A stretch of DNA of 64,000 nt from Streptomyces albus subsp. albus (GTDB lineage: Bacteria; Actinomycetota; Actinomycetes; Streptomycetales; Streptomycetaceae), in the NCBI RefSeq assembly GCF_000719865.1, contig NZ_JOID01000027.1:1-64000 (forward strand), read 5' to 3'. Shown in pieces: positions 34,708-43,421 of the stretch; position 1 is the stretch's first letter; the number at the start of each line of letters is the position of its first letter. Below the pieces are notes generated by a model. It was not told where the DNA came from. It saw only the letters and a program-made list of their open reading frames with translations, and did not search any database. The translations under genes were made by a program, and so were the position numbers.

Positions 34708-35244
34708 TCAGAGCCCCAGGTCGTCCAGCCCGTACGCCTGGTAGTACGGCAGTCCGGCCTCCGCGATCGCGGCCGCCGCGCCGCGCTCCACGATCACCGC
34801 GACCGCCACCACCTCGGCCCCCGCCTCACGCGCCGCCTCGACGGCCGTGAGCGGGGAACCGCCCGTGGTGGAGGTGTCCTCGACGATCAGCACCCGGCGG
34901 CCCTTGATGTCCGGGCCCTCGATGCGCCGCTGCAGCCCGTGCGCCTTGTGCGCCTTCCGCACGACGAAGGCGTCGAGCCGGCGCCCGCGCGCCGCGGCGG
35001 CGTGCATCATCGACGTCGCCACCGGGTCGGCGCCCAGCGTCAGCCCGCCCACCGCGTCGTACTCCAGATCGGCGGTGAGGTCGAGCATCACCTGCCCGGC
35101 GAGCGGGGCGGCCTCGCCGTCCAGGGTGATCCGGCGGAGGTCGATGTAGAAGTCGGCCTCCCGGCCCGAGGAGAGGGTCACCTTGCCGTGCACCACGGCC
35201 TTGTCCTTGATCTGCCGCAGCAGGGCATCACGCACGTCGGTCAT
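34708..35244 (-). CDS. pyrE: Orotate phosphoribosyltransferase
   Basis: 178 residues. Transfers the phosphoribosyl group of PRPP to orotate in pyrimidine synthesis. PRPP motif VLIVEDTSTTGGSPLTAV and the substrate-binding KVTLSSGREADFYIDLR and VRKAHKAHG are intact. The ATG has no Shine-Dalgarno; TAGTCT (35252-35257, minus strand) is exactly 7 nt upstream, suggesting a leaderless message. Same orientation as the aldose-epimerase-like gene but 223 bp apart. Confidence 0.96.
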   Translation of the reverse strand: MTDVRDALLRQIKDKAVVHGKVTLSSGREADFYIDLRRITLDGEAAPLAGQVMLDLTADLEYDAVGGLTLGADPVATSMMHAAAARGRRLDAFVVRKAHKAHGLQRRIEGPDIKGRRVLIVEDTSTTGGSPLTAVEAAREAGAEVVAVAVIVERGAAAAIAEAGLPYYQAYGLDDLGL

Positions 35245-35257
35245 GGCCACGAGACTA
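35245..35257 (-). promoter_or_regulatory. pyrE -10 box, leaderless start
   Basis: TAGTCT on the minus strand ends 7 nt before the pyrE ATG. Confidence 0.45.
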
Positions 35258-35467
35258 TCCGGGGCCCCGGCACCCGCCCCCGGCACCGGTGGCACCGGGC
35301 CGCGCACCGGCCGTCCCCGGGCCGCGCGGGAACCGATGGCAGCGGGACGGGCGGCGGCGCGACCGGCAACAGCGGTACGGGCGGGGCCGGGCCGGAGCAA
35401 CGGCAGCCGGAGCAGTGCGGGTCGGAGCAGCACGCGGGCCGGAGCAGCGCGGGCGAAGCGGCCCGGC

Positions 35468-36316
35468 TCAGAGCCGGCGCCAGCGCCACGTGGTGGAGAT
35501 CTCCAGCGGGTCGATCGGGGTGACCAGGCGCGGGGCCGTGTTGAGACCGTTGGGCGGCCCCGACTGCGGCTCGACGCACACGGCCTCGTCCTGCTCGTCG
35601 TAGACCACGACCCACTCGGCCCGGCTGGTGATCCGCAGTTCCAGCCGCCCCGGCCAGGTCAGGGTGACGTCCACGCCGTCGGGCATGCCGAAGCAGTCGT
35701 CCCACGGTCCGGGGCGCGGTTCGGTCCGACGGCCGGTCGGGAGGTGGTCCTCGCCGCGCTCCTCCTGCCAGGCGGCGTCGAAGGAGATCCGGACGCTCTC
35801 GCCCTCACCCGCGCCGCCGCTGCCCCCGCTCCCGCCGGCGAGGTGCCGCAGGAACCAGGGGTGCCAGCCGGCCTGCGCCGGGAAGGAGTTGCCGTAGGTC
35901 TCGACGCCCATCTTCAGCGTCAGAGCGTCCTCGGCGAGCTCCACGAGCTGGGTGACGCGGCCGGTGTACGGCCAGGGGTCGCCCAGGTCGTAGGTGAGGA
36001 CGGCGGCCGTGCCGTCCGCGCGGACGGTCCGCCACACCTGGTCGCGGCCGGTGCCGTGGATGGCGTGGGGCGGGGAGTTGAGCGGGAGTTCATGCCGCTC
36101 GGCGCCGTCGCGGAACACGCCGTTCGCGGTCCGGCCGCACCACGGCACCATGGGGAAGGAACCGTATCGAGGGCCCTGTCTCAGCAGTTCGGTGCCGTCG
36201 ATCCGCAGCGAACCGAGCCGCCCGCCCAGCTCGGGCCGTACGGTCACCTCGGCGTTGCCCGCCGCCAGCAGGACTCCGGCCTCCGGGGCCGCTTCGGTCG
36301 TCTCGTGAGTGCTCAC
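35468..36316 (-). CDS. Aldose 1-epimerase-like protein
   Basis: 282 residues, galactose-mutarotase fold. LGGRLGSLRIDGTELL, PMVPWCGRTANGVF, the substrate His in SPPHAIHGTGRDQVW and AGWHPWFLRHL (second conserved His) match aldose-1-epimerase relatives; the base Glu is probably in VCVEPQSGPPNGLN. Sugar specificity is unknown. A short Gly/Ser insertion (GGSGGSGGAGEG) lies after the second His motif. The GTG start has TAGGGT 6 nt upstream and no Shine-Dalgarno. Confidence 0.9.
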   Translation of the reverse strand: MSTHETTEAAPEAGVLLAAGNAEVTVRPELGGRLGSLRIDGTELLRQGPRYGSFPMVPWCGRTANGVFRDGAERHELPLNSPPHAIHGTGRDQVWRTVRADGTAAVLTYDLGDPWPYTGRVTQLVELAEDALTLKMGVETYGNSFPAQAGWHPWFLRHLAGGSGGSGGAGEGESVRISFDAAWQEERGEDHLPTGRRTEPRPGPWDDCFGMPDGVDVTLTWPGRLELRITSRAEWVVVYDEQDEAVCVEPQSGPPNGLNTAPRLVTPIDPLEISTTWRWRRL

Positions 36317-36714
36317 ACACCGACCCTATGCGAGTCCGGGCACCCGGCGCGGCCCCGCCTTTTCCGCCACGGCCGCCTCCAGGGACGCGGGTTGACGCCA
36401 CGGCGCCCCGCGATCCGGGGCCCCGGCTCCGGCGCCGCCACCGGACCCGGCACACGCCCCGCCTGCTGACGTCCAGCCTTTCCCTCCGGCCACTCCGGCC
36501 GGCACCCTGACGCGGCGGCGGCCCAACACGGTCGTCGGGGCCCGGCGCGAGGCGCCGGAGACGGTTGCCCGAGACGGTGTGCCGATGGACGGCTGCGGTG
36601 GCGTCCGCGCGGCCCTTCGGCCGGGCGGGGCGGGACCCTCTGGCACCGCCCGCACCGCCCGGGCCGCCGGGGCCGCCGGCACCTGCCCGGGCCGCCGGCT
36701 CTCCGCCCGGGCCG
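36317..36714. other. Intergenic region, no gene seen
   Basis: About 400 bp with GC-rich low-complexity sequence (CCGGGCCGCCGG-type units at 36655-36715). Apart from the -10-like TAGGGT at 36323-36328 of the aldose-epimerase-like gene I see no feature. Confidence 0.5.
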
Positions 36715-38010
36715 TCAGCGCCTGCGGCGGAGGACGCGGCTGACGATCACCGCCGAGGCGACGAGGGCAGCGGCCACCGGGGCCGCCCAGCGCAGGGTGT
36801 CACCGGCCGAGGCGGGCTGGGGCGCCGGTACGGGGGCGTAGCGGCCCCGGGGCGGCGCGTGGTCCACCTCCTCGGCGCTGCGGCCGATCATGGTGCGGCG
36901 GGCGTGGGCCGCTTCGGCGGGCGGGGTGTCGTCGTCCGCTTCAACGAGGTCGTCGGCGAGGGGGTCGAGGGAGGAGGGCGGCACCTCGGTCTCGTGGACG
37001 GACGCCGCCTCGGGCGCGGTGCCGCCCCCGGCTTCGGCGGCGGCGCCCGCCGCTTCGGGCGTGCCGGGCAGCCGGGGCTCCTTGTCCCGGGGCTCCTCGC
37101 CGCGGGGCTTGTCACCGGCTTCCCGCCCGGCTCCGGACTTCCCACGCGGCCCGGAGTCCTCGCCCGGCCCCGGCTCGCCGGTTCCCGGCTTCTCCCCGGG
37201 CCCGGCCTTCTTGTCCGGCGCCGGCGTCGCCGCGTCGGGGCCCGGCTCGGGGGAGGGGATGCCGGGGATGACGGGTTCGTTGTCGTCGGCCCGGCCGAGG
37301 CCGCCGCCCTCTCCACCGGCCGCACCGCCGGCGTCCTCGCCGCCACCGGCCGGTCCGGTCTCCTTCCCGGAGCCGTCGCCGCCGGCGTCCCGGCCGTCCG
37401 GTGCCGCACCGTCGCTGCCGCTGCCGCCGCCGTTCGCACCGCCGCGGCCGGCGCCGCCTGGACGCTGCCCGCCGGGGGCCGGGACGTCACCGTCGCCGTG
37501 TCCGGCGCGCCGGCCCGTGCCGGCGCCGTTCTCGCCGGAGGCCGCGGGAGCCGAGGGGGGTGCCGGACGGACCGGGGTCTCCTCCAGGTCGGCGGCCAGC
37601 GCCGCGGCGAACCGGTCGAGCAGGCGCTGTCCGGCGGAGGCCGCGGCCTTGTCGTCCACCTCGGCGAGCCGCCCCCGGCTCCGCACGGTGCCGCCGCACG
37701 CCAGGGACGTGCCGCCGTCGGCGGCGTTCAGCCGCAGGACGAGAGCGAGTTCGACGGAACCGTCGCCGCGCGCCTCCGTTCCCTCCGCGTCGAGGGCCAG
37801 CTCGCCGCCGTCCCGCTCGGCGAGACGGATCGTGCCGTGATACGTGATGGTCGAGCCGCCGGCGCGGAGCCGCAGCCGGCCCGCCAGCGTGCTCGGACCC
37901 GACGCGGCGTCCCACTGGAATCCGGGGACGCAGCGGGCGACGCGCTCGGGGTCGCCGAGCGCCTGCCGTACGGTCCCGGGCGGAAACGGAACGAACACCT
38001 CATGCTCCAT
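36715..38010 (-). CDS. SRPBCC (CoxG-like) protein with long acidic linker and C-terminal membrane anchor
   Basis: 431 residues. The first 150 form an SRPBCC domain of the CO-dehydrogenase subunit G type: EHEVFVPFPPGTVRQALGDPERVARCVPGF, GSTITYHGTIRLAE and a C-terminal amphipathic helix. A Gly/Pro/Glu/Asp-rich linker of about 220 residues follows, then a single hydrophobic helix (WAAPVAAALVASAVIVSRVL) and a basic tail. No cox genes are near; the ligand is unknown. ATG at 38010 with TAGGCT 8 nt upstream, no Shine-Dalgarno. Confidence 0.82.
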   Translation of the reverse strand: MEHEVFVPFPPGTVRQALGDPERVARCVPGFQWDAASGPSTLAGRLRLRAGGSTITYHGTIRLAERDGGELALDAEGTEARGDGSVELALVLRLNAADGGTSLACGGTVRSRGRLAEVDDKAAASAGQRLLDRFAAALAADLEETPVRPAPPSAPAASGENGAGTGRRAGHGDGDVPAPGGQRPGGAGRGGANGGGSGSDGAAPDGRDAGGDGSGKETGPAGGGEDAGGAAGGEGGGLGRADDNEPVIPGIPSPEPGPDAATPAPDKKAGPGEKPGTGEPGPGEDSGPRGKSGAGREAGDKPRGEEPRDKEPRLPGTPEAAGAAAEAGGGTAPEAASVHETEVPPSSLDPLADDLVEADDDTPPAEAAHARRTMIGRSAEEVDHAPPRGRYAPVPAPQPASAGDTLRWAAPVAAALVASAVIVSRVLRRRR

Positions 38011-38306
38011 GGCAGCCGAGCCTACCCAGCGGACGCGTTCCGGCACCCGTGTCCGCGCCATTTCCGGTGGCGCGCCCGGCCCCGCCCCCGGTCGTGCCCA
38101 GCCCGCCCGCCGCCCTTACTCGTCTCGTCCCGTCCGGAGCCGCTCCACGACTGGAGCGACGCGCCCGGGGCCGCGCCGCCCGCCGGGCCGCCTCCTCCGG
38201 GTCACGGCGGCACCGCGCCCCCGGACCGGGAACACGGGGCCCCGGAGGAGCCCCCCGGCACCCCACCGCGGCGAATCGTTCCAGCGCAAACGGCGGCCGG
38301 CGGGCC

Positions 38307-39953
38307 TCAATACCGCGGATGCGTCAGCGTCGAGGCCCGCGCGCCCGCCACCCGCAGGTCCTCCGCCGTGCGCTCCGCCGTGCGCAGTGTCCGCGGGGTC
38401 AGCGAGAGCCGTACGGGCGCGCCGGGTGCCAGGCGCGGGCGCTCCGGTGCGCGGGCGGCGAGTAGGAACCCCCAGGTGCGGGACGGGTGTTCGGCCTCCG
38501 TCGAGCGGTCCGGCCCGGCGGCGTAGGCGGACCGCCGGCCGCCCACCGCGTACGGCGCGGTGCGCAGCCCGGCCGCCCGCAGGGTCGCGTCGACGGTCCA
38601 GTACGTCCGGGGGTGGGTGTCCGGCGCGCCCGCGTGGACGACCAGCCGCCCGCCGGGCGCGAGGGCGCGCCGCGCGAGCCCGTAGAACTCCCGGGAGTAG
38701 AGCTTGGCGCCGGCCGTGATGCCGGGGTCGGGCAGATCCGAGACGATCACGTCGTACGGCCCCCCGCCGCCCCCGTCCGCACCGTCCTCCCGCAGCCGGC
38801 CGAAGACGTCTCCGGTGACCGTCCGCACCCGGGGGTCGGCGAGGGAGTCCCGGTTCAGCCGGGAGAGTCCCGGGTCGCTGCGGCCCAGTCGCAGCAGCCC
38901 GGGGTCGGGCGCGAACACGGTGACCGAGCGGACGTCCGGGTACCGCAGCACCTCGCGCAGCGCGAGGCCGTCCCCGCCGCCCAGCACCAGTACCCGCGCG
39001 CGCGGGCCGTCCATCGCCGGGTGGACGAGGGCCTCGTGATAACGGCAGGCGTCGCGTCCGCTGAATCTCAGCCGTCCGTCGACGAAGAGCGAGAGCGGAG
39101 CACCACCGCCGGCCCCGCCCGGCCCCCCTGTGAGCACGACCTCCTGGTAGTCCGTCCGTACGGCGACCCGTACGTCGTCCCCGTAGACGGCCTGCCGCGC
39201 GGCCCGTTCGAAGGACGGCACCAGGAACGTTCCGGCGGCGAGGACCGCGAGCACCAGGCCGTTCGCCGTGATCAGGACCAGCCGGGCCCGGGCGGTCAGA
39301 TCGCGGCCGAACAGCCACAGCACCAGCGCACCGCCGGCCAGGGCGTTCACCGCCCCGGTCAGCAGGGCGCCGCTCAGCTGGCCCAGCAGCGGCAGCAGCA
39401 GGAAGGGAAAGGCCAGACCGCCGGCCAGCGCGCCGGTGTAGTCGGCCGCGAAGAGGTCGGCGACCGCCCCGCCCGCGTCCTGCCGGCGGACGCGCTGGAT
39501 GAGCGTCATCAGCAGCGGCACCTCGGCGCCGATCAGTACCCCGATGACGAGCGAGAACCCGACCAGCACGGCGTGGGACGCGCCGAACCAGACGAAGGAG
39601 GCGTAGAGCGCCGTGGCCGAGCAGCCGCCGGCCAGCGCGAGCGCCGCCTCCACCAGCCCGAAGGCCACCGCGGCCCGGCACCGCAGCCGCTTGGCCAGCA
39701 GCGAGCCGGCACCCATGGCGGAGACCATCACGGACAGCACGACGGACGCCTGGGTGACCGAGTCCCCGAAGAGATACGAGGCCAGCGCCACCAGTTCCAG
39801 TTCGTACACCAGCCCGCAGGCGGCGCAGACGAAGACCGCGGCCAATACCAGAAGTCGTCCCAGCCCGGCCGGTACGGGCAGCCGCACCGGGCTCTCCGGC
39901 TCGTCCGGCGCGACCGCGCGGGACAGGAGCCGTGGCTCAGGCGAATCGATCAT
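38307..39953 (-). CDS. Membrane-bound spermidine-synthase-like protein
   Basis: 548 residues. The first 260 carry seven or more membrane helices, the remainder a Rossmann methyltransferase/aminopropyltransferase domain ([33 protein letters not shown] with the catalytic Asp pair). In soluble spermidine synthases the strand after GGGDG ends in an acidic residue that binds the cofactor ribose; here that strand reads VTVFAPDP, without it, so substrate or activity may differ. Such membrane fusions are common in Actinobacteria. ATG with TAGCGT exactly 7 nt upstream and no Shine-Dalgarno. Confidence 0.88.
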   Translation of the reverse strand: MIDSPEPRLLSRAVAPDEPESPVRLPVPAGLGRLLVLAAVFVCAACGLVYELELVALASYLFGDSVTQASVVLSVMVSAMGAGSLLAKRLRCRAAVAFGLVEAALALAGGCSATALYASFVWFGASHAVLVGFSLVIGVLIGAEVPLLMTLIQRVRRQDAGGAVADLFAADYTGALAGGLAFPFLLLPLLGQLSGALLTGAVNALAGGALVLWLFGRDLTARARLVLITANGLVLAVLAAGTFLVPSFERAARQAVYGDDVRVAVRTDYQEVVLTGGPGGAGGGAPLSLFVDGRLRFSGRDACRYHEALVHPAMDGPRARVLVLGGGDGLALREVLRYPDVRSVTVFAPDPGLLRLGRSDPGLSRLNRDSLADPRVRTVTGDVFGRLREDGADGGGGGPYDVIVSDLPDPGITAGAKLYSREFYGLARRALAPGGRLVVHAGAPDTHPRTYWTVDATLRAAGLRTAPYAVGGRRSAYAAGPDRSTEAEHPSRTWGFLLAARAPERPRLAPGAPVRLSLTPRTLRTAERTAEDLRVAGARASTLTHPRY

Positions 39954-39966
39954 GCGGGGAACGCTA
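39954..39966 (-). promoter_or_regulatory. Leaderless -10 box of spermidine-synthase-like gene
   Basis: TAGCGT (39961-39966, minus strand), 7 nt before the ATG. Confidence 0.45.
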
Positions 39967-40028
39967 CGTGAGCCGTCTGCACGGCCCTGTCACCCACAAG
40001 GGTTGTCTCGGAGGGCGCCGGGGGCGCA

Positions 40029-40547
40029 CTACAGGGGGGCCATCCTCCGGGCGCCGACCTGGGTGCGCGTCGTGACGAGCGCCCCCTCCTGCGGATAGGC
40101 GTGCCAGGTGCGCCATCGCACCCGGCCCTCGCAGCGCTGGACCAGCATGGCCGTGAAGGCGTGCGGATCGCCGGGGAAGGTCCCGGCCAGACCGTTGGGG
40201 TGGTCGGCCACCAGGGCGAGCAGCTCCTGCGCCCGGCCGGCGAACGACCCGCGGGACAGCGTCTCGACGCGCGCCGCGAACTCGTACTCCCAGCCGCCGA
40301 TGCTCTCGGCGGCCCCGAGGGGCAGCGGGGTGCTGCTGCCGGGTATGCAGGCCACCGTCTCCGAGCAATGGCTGTCCCCTTCCTTGATGATCACTTGATG
40401 GGAGGCGCCGAGCAGGCGCAACTGCACCTCCGCCGGCCCCAGCCGCAGATCGAGAACGGCCAGCGCGGGCAGGGGTTCCTTGCCGAGACACCAGGCGAGA
40501 TCGGCTGCGCGGGTGTCGGAATAAGCGGTTTCGAGAGTGGTGAGCAT
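40029..40547 (-). CDS. DUF2617 family protein
   Basis: 172 residues. Recognised as DUF2617 from TLETAYSDTRAADLAWCLG at the start, LRLLGASHQVIIKEG and EYEFAARVETLSRGSF. Soluble, no known activity. ATG at 40547 is chosen over 40565 because GGAG lies about 8 nt upstream. Downstream of, and in line with, nothing closely coupled. Confidence 0.85.
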   Translation of the reverse strand: MLTTLETAYSDTRAADLAWCLGKEPLPALAVLDLRLGPAEVQLRLLGASHQVIIKEGDSHCSETVACIPGSSTPLPLGAAESIGGWEYEFAARVETLSRGSFAGRAQELLALVADHPNGLAGTFPGDPHAFTAMLVQRCEGRVRWRTWHAYPQEGALVTTRTQVGARRMAPL

Positions 40548-40834
40548 GGGTCGGCTCCGCAGCACGCAGTGGATGGTGGGCCGGCCCGCCTCGGAGAGAG
40601 GACCCAGGAAAGATCACTCGCCGGCTCGTGCCCACGTGGGGTGTTCCGATGAATACGGAATCATGAAGTGCACGGTGCCCACAGCGTTTTTACCCATCTT
40701 CGACGGGTTTCCATGCCCCAGGGGGTGCGGGTGTTCACCTGTTCAAAAACCATCAGATAAAACGATGTTGAAGAAGGTCCATGGCATATGCGAGACGGCA
40801 TGGGCCGGACGCATGACCCGGCCGTGGCCGCGAA
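40548..40834. other. AT-rich intergenic region
   Basis: Upstream region of the DUF2617 gene, with unusually AT-rich patches (for example TTTTTACC near 40690 and CAGATAAAACGATG near 40755). A plus-strand frame of 100 codons crosses it but has no ribosome-binding site and poor codon bias, so I do not call a gene. Confidence 0.5.
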
Positions 40835-40870
40835 AGTGACGCCGACCGCCCCGTGCCGGTCGGCGTCACT
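40835..40870 (-). terminator. Terminator of the Gly/Cys-rich membrane protein gene
   Basis: Perfect 14-bp arms (AGTGACGCCGACCG / complement) with an 8-nt loop, about 65 nt past the stop at 40937. Confidence 0.85.
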
Positions 40871-40936
40871 CCCCCCGTGTGCCCGGCAGCGCCGGGCGCC
40901 CCCGCGGTCAGCCGCCCCCGCGGCCGGCCCCCGCGG

Positions 40937-41200
40937 TCAGCTGCCCCCGCCGCAGCCGCCGCCCCCGCCGCAGGACGAGGAACCGCCCCCGCAGGACGAA
41001 CCGCCGCTGTCGGACGAACCACTGTCCGACGAAGCGCCGTCCCCGGCCCACCAGCTGGAGTTGCCGGAGCCACCGGAGTCTCCCCCGCCGCTCCGCCCCC
41101 GCGCCCGGCTGCGCTTCCGGTTGCGCGCGGACTGACCGCGCGCCCCCGCAACCGCCGCCAGCACCACGGCCAGCAGCACCGCGAACACCACGAATCCCAT
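40937..41200 (-). CDS. Small membrane protein with Gly/Ser/Cys-rich tail
   Basis: 87 residues: one N-terminal hydrophobic helix (GFVVFAVLLAVVLAAVAGARG), a basic stretch (RNRKRSRARGR), then a Gly/Ser-rich tail ending in CGGGSSSCGGGGGCGGGS. Tails of this CGGG type end several actinobacterial membrane proteins of unknown function. ATG at 41200 with GGGGAG 7 nt upstream; a strong terminator downstream supports a real transcription unit. Function unknown. Confidence 0.7.
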   Translation of the reverse strand: MGFVVFAVLLAVVLAAVAGARGQSARNRKRSRARGRSGGGDSGGSGNSSWWAGDGASSDSGSSDSGGSSCGGGSSSCGGGGGCGGGS

Positions 41201-41733
41201 CACTCCACTCCCCTTCTCGTCCCCCGAAGCGAGCCCCCCGCTCCGCAGTGTGCGGGGGAGATGCCCGTCGCGTCAGGAGGTGAAAGCAGAGTTGAGCAAA
41301 TCCAGAGGTTCGAGCGCCGAAAGGCCGCTCGGGCCCCGCCCCGGGTCCTCTCCGCGAGAAACCCTGCCCCGCATCCCGGAGTTGCGGACCGCCGTCGCCG
41401 GCCACCAGCGCGAACGAACGGCCACCATCGGCTCGGCGGGCAGAACCACCTCGTCACCGGCTGGAAGGCCGGCTGGGTCAAGGCTTGCCGGCCCACCTGT
41501 TCTGCTCACAAGGTGAGCATCCGACCGCGCCTCTTCACGGACCTGCGCCCATCGATCCCAAACGACGTGCACGGCCTCCCAGGGTGGAACCTTCGAGCAC
41601 GCGCCCCGGAAATTCCCAAACAGCGTGCACCCAGCGCCGTCCGGCCCGCGGCTTCTACTGTCCTTCCTGACGCCGGGGGATCACGCGACACCCTCGCCAT
41701 GGAGCGATCCCCCTCGACCCAGGAAGGAACCAC
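41201..41733. other. Intergenic region upstream of the methylase operon
   Basis: Lower GC than neighbouring genes. It contains a possible minus-strand gene (41273-41572, listed separately) and, at 41573-41733, the presumed promoter region of the operon starting at 41734. No clear -35/-10 pair or operator stands out. Confidence 0.45.
41273..41572 (-). CDS. Possible hypothetical protein, divergent from methylase operon
   Basis: 99 codons starting GTG with GGAGG only 2 nt away. The product reads HVVWDRWAQVREEARSDAHLV ... GLPAGDEVVLPAEPMVAVRSRWW, protein-like, but GC at third positions is about 70 percent, well below its neighbours. It is either an acquired gene or a chance frame. Confidence 0.3.
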   Translation of the reverse strand: MHVVWDRWAQVREEARSDAHLVSRTGGPASLDPAGLPAGDEVVLPAEPMVAVRSRWWPATAVRNSGMRGRVSRGEDPGRGPSGLSALEPLDLLNSAFTS

Positions 41734-41925
41734 GTGCAGCTGAGGCTGATGTACGTCATCATCGCGGTCCTCGCGGCGCTTGTCGTCGCTGTGGCCGGCA
41801 GCTTCGTCACCGTCATCGAGGGAGGGCGTCCCACCGCGGCCCTCAAGACCGGGGCGGTCGCCTTCGCCGGCGCCCTGACGCTTCTCATCGTGGTCATGGG
41901 GGCCGTGGGCGTGGTGGGCTCGTGA
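41734..41925 (+). CDS. Two-helix small membrane protein coupled to DNA methylase
   Basis: 63 residues: helix 1 at about 5-26 (MYVIIAVLAALVVAVAGSFVTVI), a short polar loop (EGGRPTAALKTG), helix 2 at about 41-61. GTG start with a strong AGGAAGGA about 6 nt upstream. Its stop overlaps the GTG of the methylase gene (GTGA), so translation is coupled. No family is recognised. Co-expression with a methylase/specificity pair is unusual and suggests a membrane effector or anchor, but that is inference. Confidence 0.75.
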   Translation: MQLRLMYVIIAVLAALVVAVAGSFVTVIEGGRPTAALKTGAVAFAGALTLLIVVMGAVGVVGS

Positions 41926-43421
41926 GCGACACGGAGGCCCTGCGAGGGCACACGCAGGACCGGCATCCCGCCTCACTCGACCAGGTGCTCGTGAAGGTGC
42001 GACAACACCTCACGCAGCTCTCACGGCTCATGAACACCACCGACGCGACTCGGCTCGTCCTCGGCCTGCTGTACCTGAGCCGGACCGCGCGCGCCGCCTC
42101 CGGGCCCGGCGTACCGACATGGTCGTGGCTGCTGAGTCAGCCGGCAGGGCGCGGCCTCCGCGCCGCCGTCACCAAGTGCCTGGTCCACTGCCTCCCCGCG
42201 ATCGAGGACCAGGACGCCGAAACGGGCACGGTGAGCCTGTTACCCGTTCCGCCTCCTGGCTCCGAAGGACCTCTGCACGCTCTCGTGCACGCCATCGGAT
42301 CCACTCAACAGGTCGGGCCCCTGCTCGACCAGTGCCTACGGGACCTCTCGTCGGCCCGGGCCGACGGCGGCAACTACTTCACGCCCGGCGACATGGCACG
42401 CCTCATGGTCGGCGCGGCCGTCCCCCTCGACGGACACAGGGTGCTGGACCCGGTTTGCGGTTCGGGCGGGCTGCTGGTGGAAAGCCACCGCTACGTCCGC
42501 GAGCGCGTCGGGCTGAACCCGGCCATGTCGCTGCGGGGAAGGGACCAGCACGCCCCCACCTCGCAGGTGGCCCGGATGAATCTCTCGGTGCGGGCGATCG
42601 CGGCCGACATCCTTCCGCCCGGGGACAGCCTGGCGGAGCCCGAAACCGAGCCCCACGACATCGTCCTGGCCAATCTTCCCTTCAACCAGCGGGACTGGAT
42701 GCCGGGGGAGAGGGCAGAGGAGAACGCCCGCCGGCCGGGCCCTCCCCTCCCCGCCGATCCCCGGTGGCCGGAGGAACCGCCGCCCCGGGGATCCGCCAAC
42801 GCCGCGTGGATCCAGCACATCTCGCACGCGCTGGCCCCGGCGGGACGCGCCGTCTTCCTGATGGCCGACACCGTGGCCACCAGCCGGCAGGACACGCCAC
42901 GGCGGCTCCGCGAGCGACTGCTGCGTGACGACCTCGTCGAGTGCGTGATCGCCCTGCCGCTCCGCGTGTTCGGGCACTCCAAGGCCTCCGCTTGTCTGTG
43001 GGTGTTCAACAAGGACAAGAGCGCCCGGACCGGCTGGGGCGTCCTGGACCGTCGCGGGCAGGTGCTCTTCATCAACGCGCGCCGGGCCTTCGAACCGGTG
43101 CCGGACTCGAGAGCACGGAAGCTGGGCGACAAGAACACGGCTCTCATCCTGGACACGCTCGCAGCCTGGCGTGGTCTCCCCGGGAACAGCGCGGCAGCGG
43201 CGCCGTACAGCGACACAGCCGGCTGGTGCCGGAGTTGTTCAGCCGAAGAGATCGCCGACCGCGCGTACAGCCTGATGCCGACTTCGTACGCCGCGGAGCC
43301 GCCCGGCCCCGAACGGGACACGCGGCACCGGATCGAACGGCTCAAGCTCGAACTGGCCGATGGGTTCGACCAGATGCGCGATCTGGAACTGCGGCTGCTG
43401 GATGCCTTGGAGGAGATCTGA
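41922..43421 (+). CDS. HsdM-type N6-adenine DNA methyltransferase
   Basis: 499 residues, the size of type I modification subunits. The N-terminal helical HsdM domain (about 15-60; TRLVLGLLYLSR), linker GGNYFTPGDMARLMV (about 149-163), SAM motif DPVCGSGG (176-183), and motif IV read as NLPF (251-254) instead of NPPF/NPPY. C-terminal helices (ERLKLELADGFDQMRDLELRLLDAL) are as in HsdM. Codon 107 is TTA (42240-42242), rare in Streptomyces and dependent on the bldA tRNA. Coupled to the small membrane protein upstream (GTGA) and the HsdS-like gene downstream (TGATG). No HsdR gene is in the window. Confidence 0.88.
   Translation: MSDTEALRGHTQDRHPASLDQVLVKVRQHLTQLSRLMNTTDATRLVLGLLYLSRTARAASGPGVPTWSWLLSQPAGRGLRAAVTKCLVHCLPAIEDQDAETGTVSLLPVPPPGSEGPLHALVHAIGSTQQVGPLLDQCLRDLSSARADGGNYFTPGDMARLMVGAAVPLDGHRVLDPVCGSGGLLVESHRYVRERVGLNPAMSLRGRDQHAPTSQVARMNLSVRAIAADILPPGDSLAEPETEPHDIVLANLPFNQRDWMPGERAEENARRPGPPLPADPRWPEEPPPRGSANAAWIQHISHALAPAGRAVFLMADTVATSRQDTPRRLRERLLRDDLVECVIALPLRVFGHSKASACLWVFNKDKSARTGWGVLDRRGQVLFINARRAFEPVPDSRARKLGDKNTALILDTLAAWRGLPGNSAAAAPYSDTAGWCRSCSAEEIADRAYSLMPTSYAAEPPGPERDTRHRIERLKLELADGFDQMRDLELRLLDALEEI

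Noticed and set aside
40537..40839. 100-codon plus-strand frame in the DUF2617 upstream region
   Set aside because: No ribosome-binding site, ordinary intergenic codon pattern, and it crosses AT-rich promoter sequence.
41200..41496. Second minus-strand frame overlapping the putative 41273-41572 gene
   Set aside because: Less protein-like than the other frame and without a start site. At most one of the two can be real.
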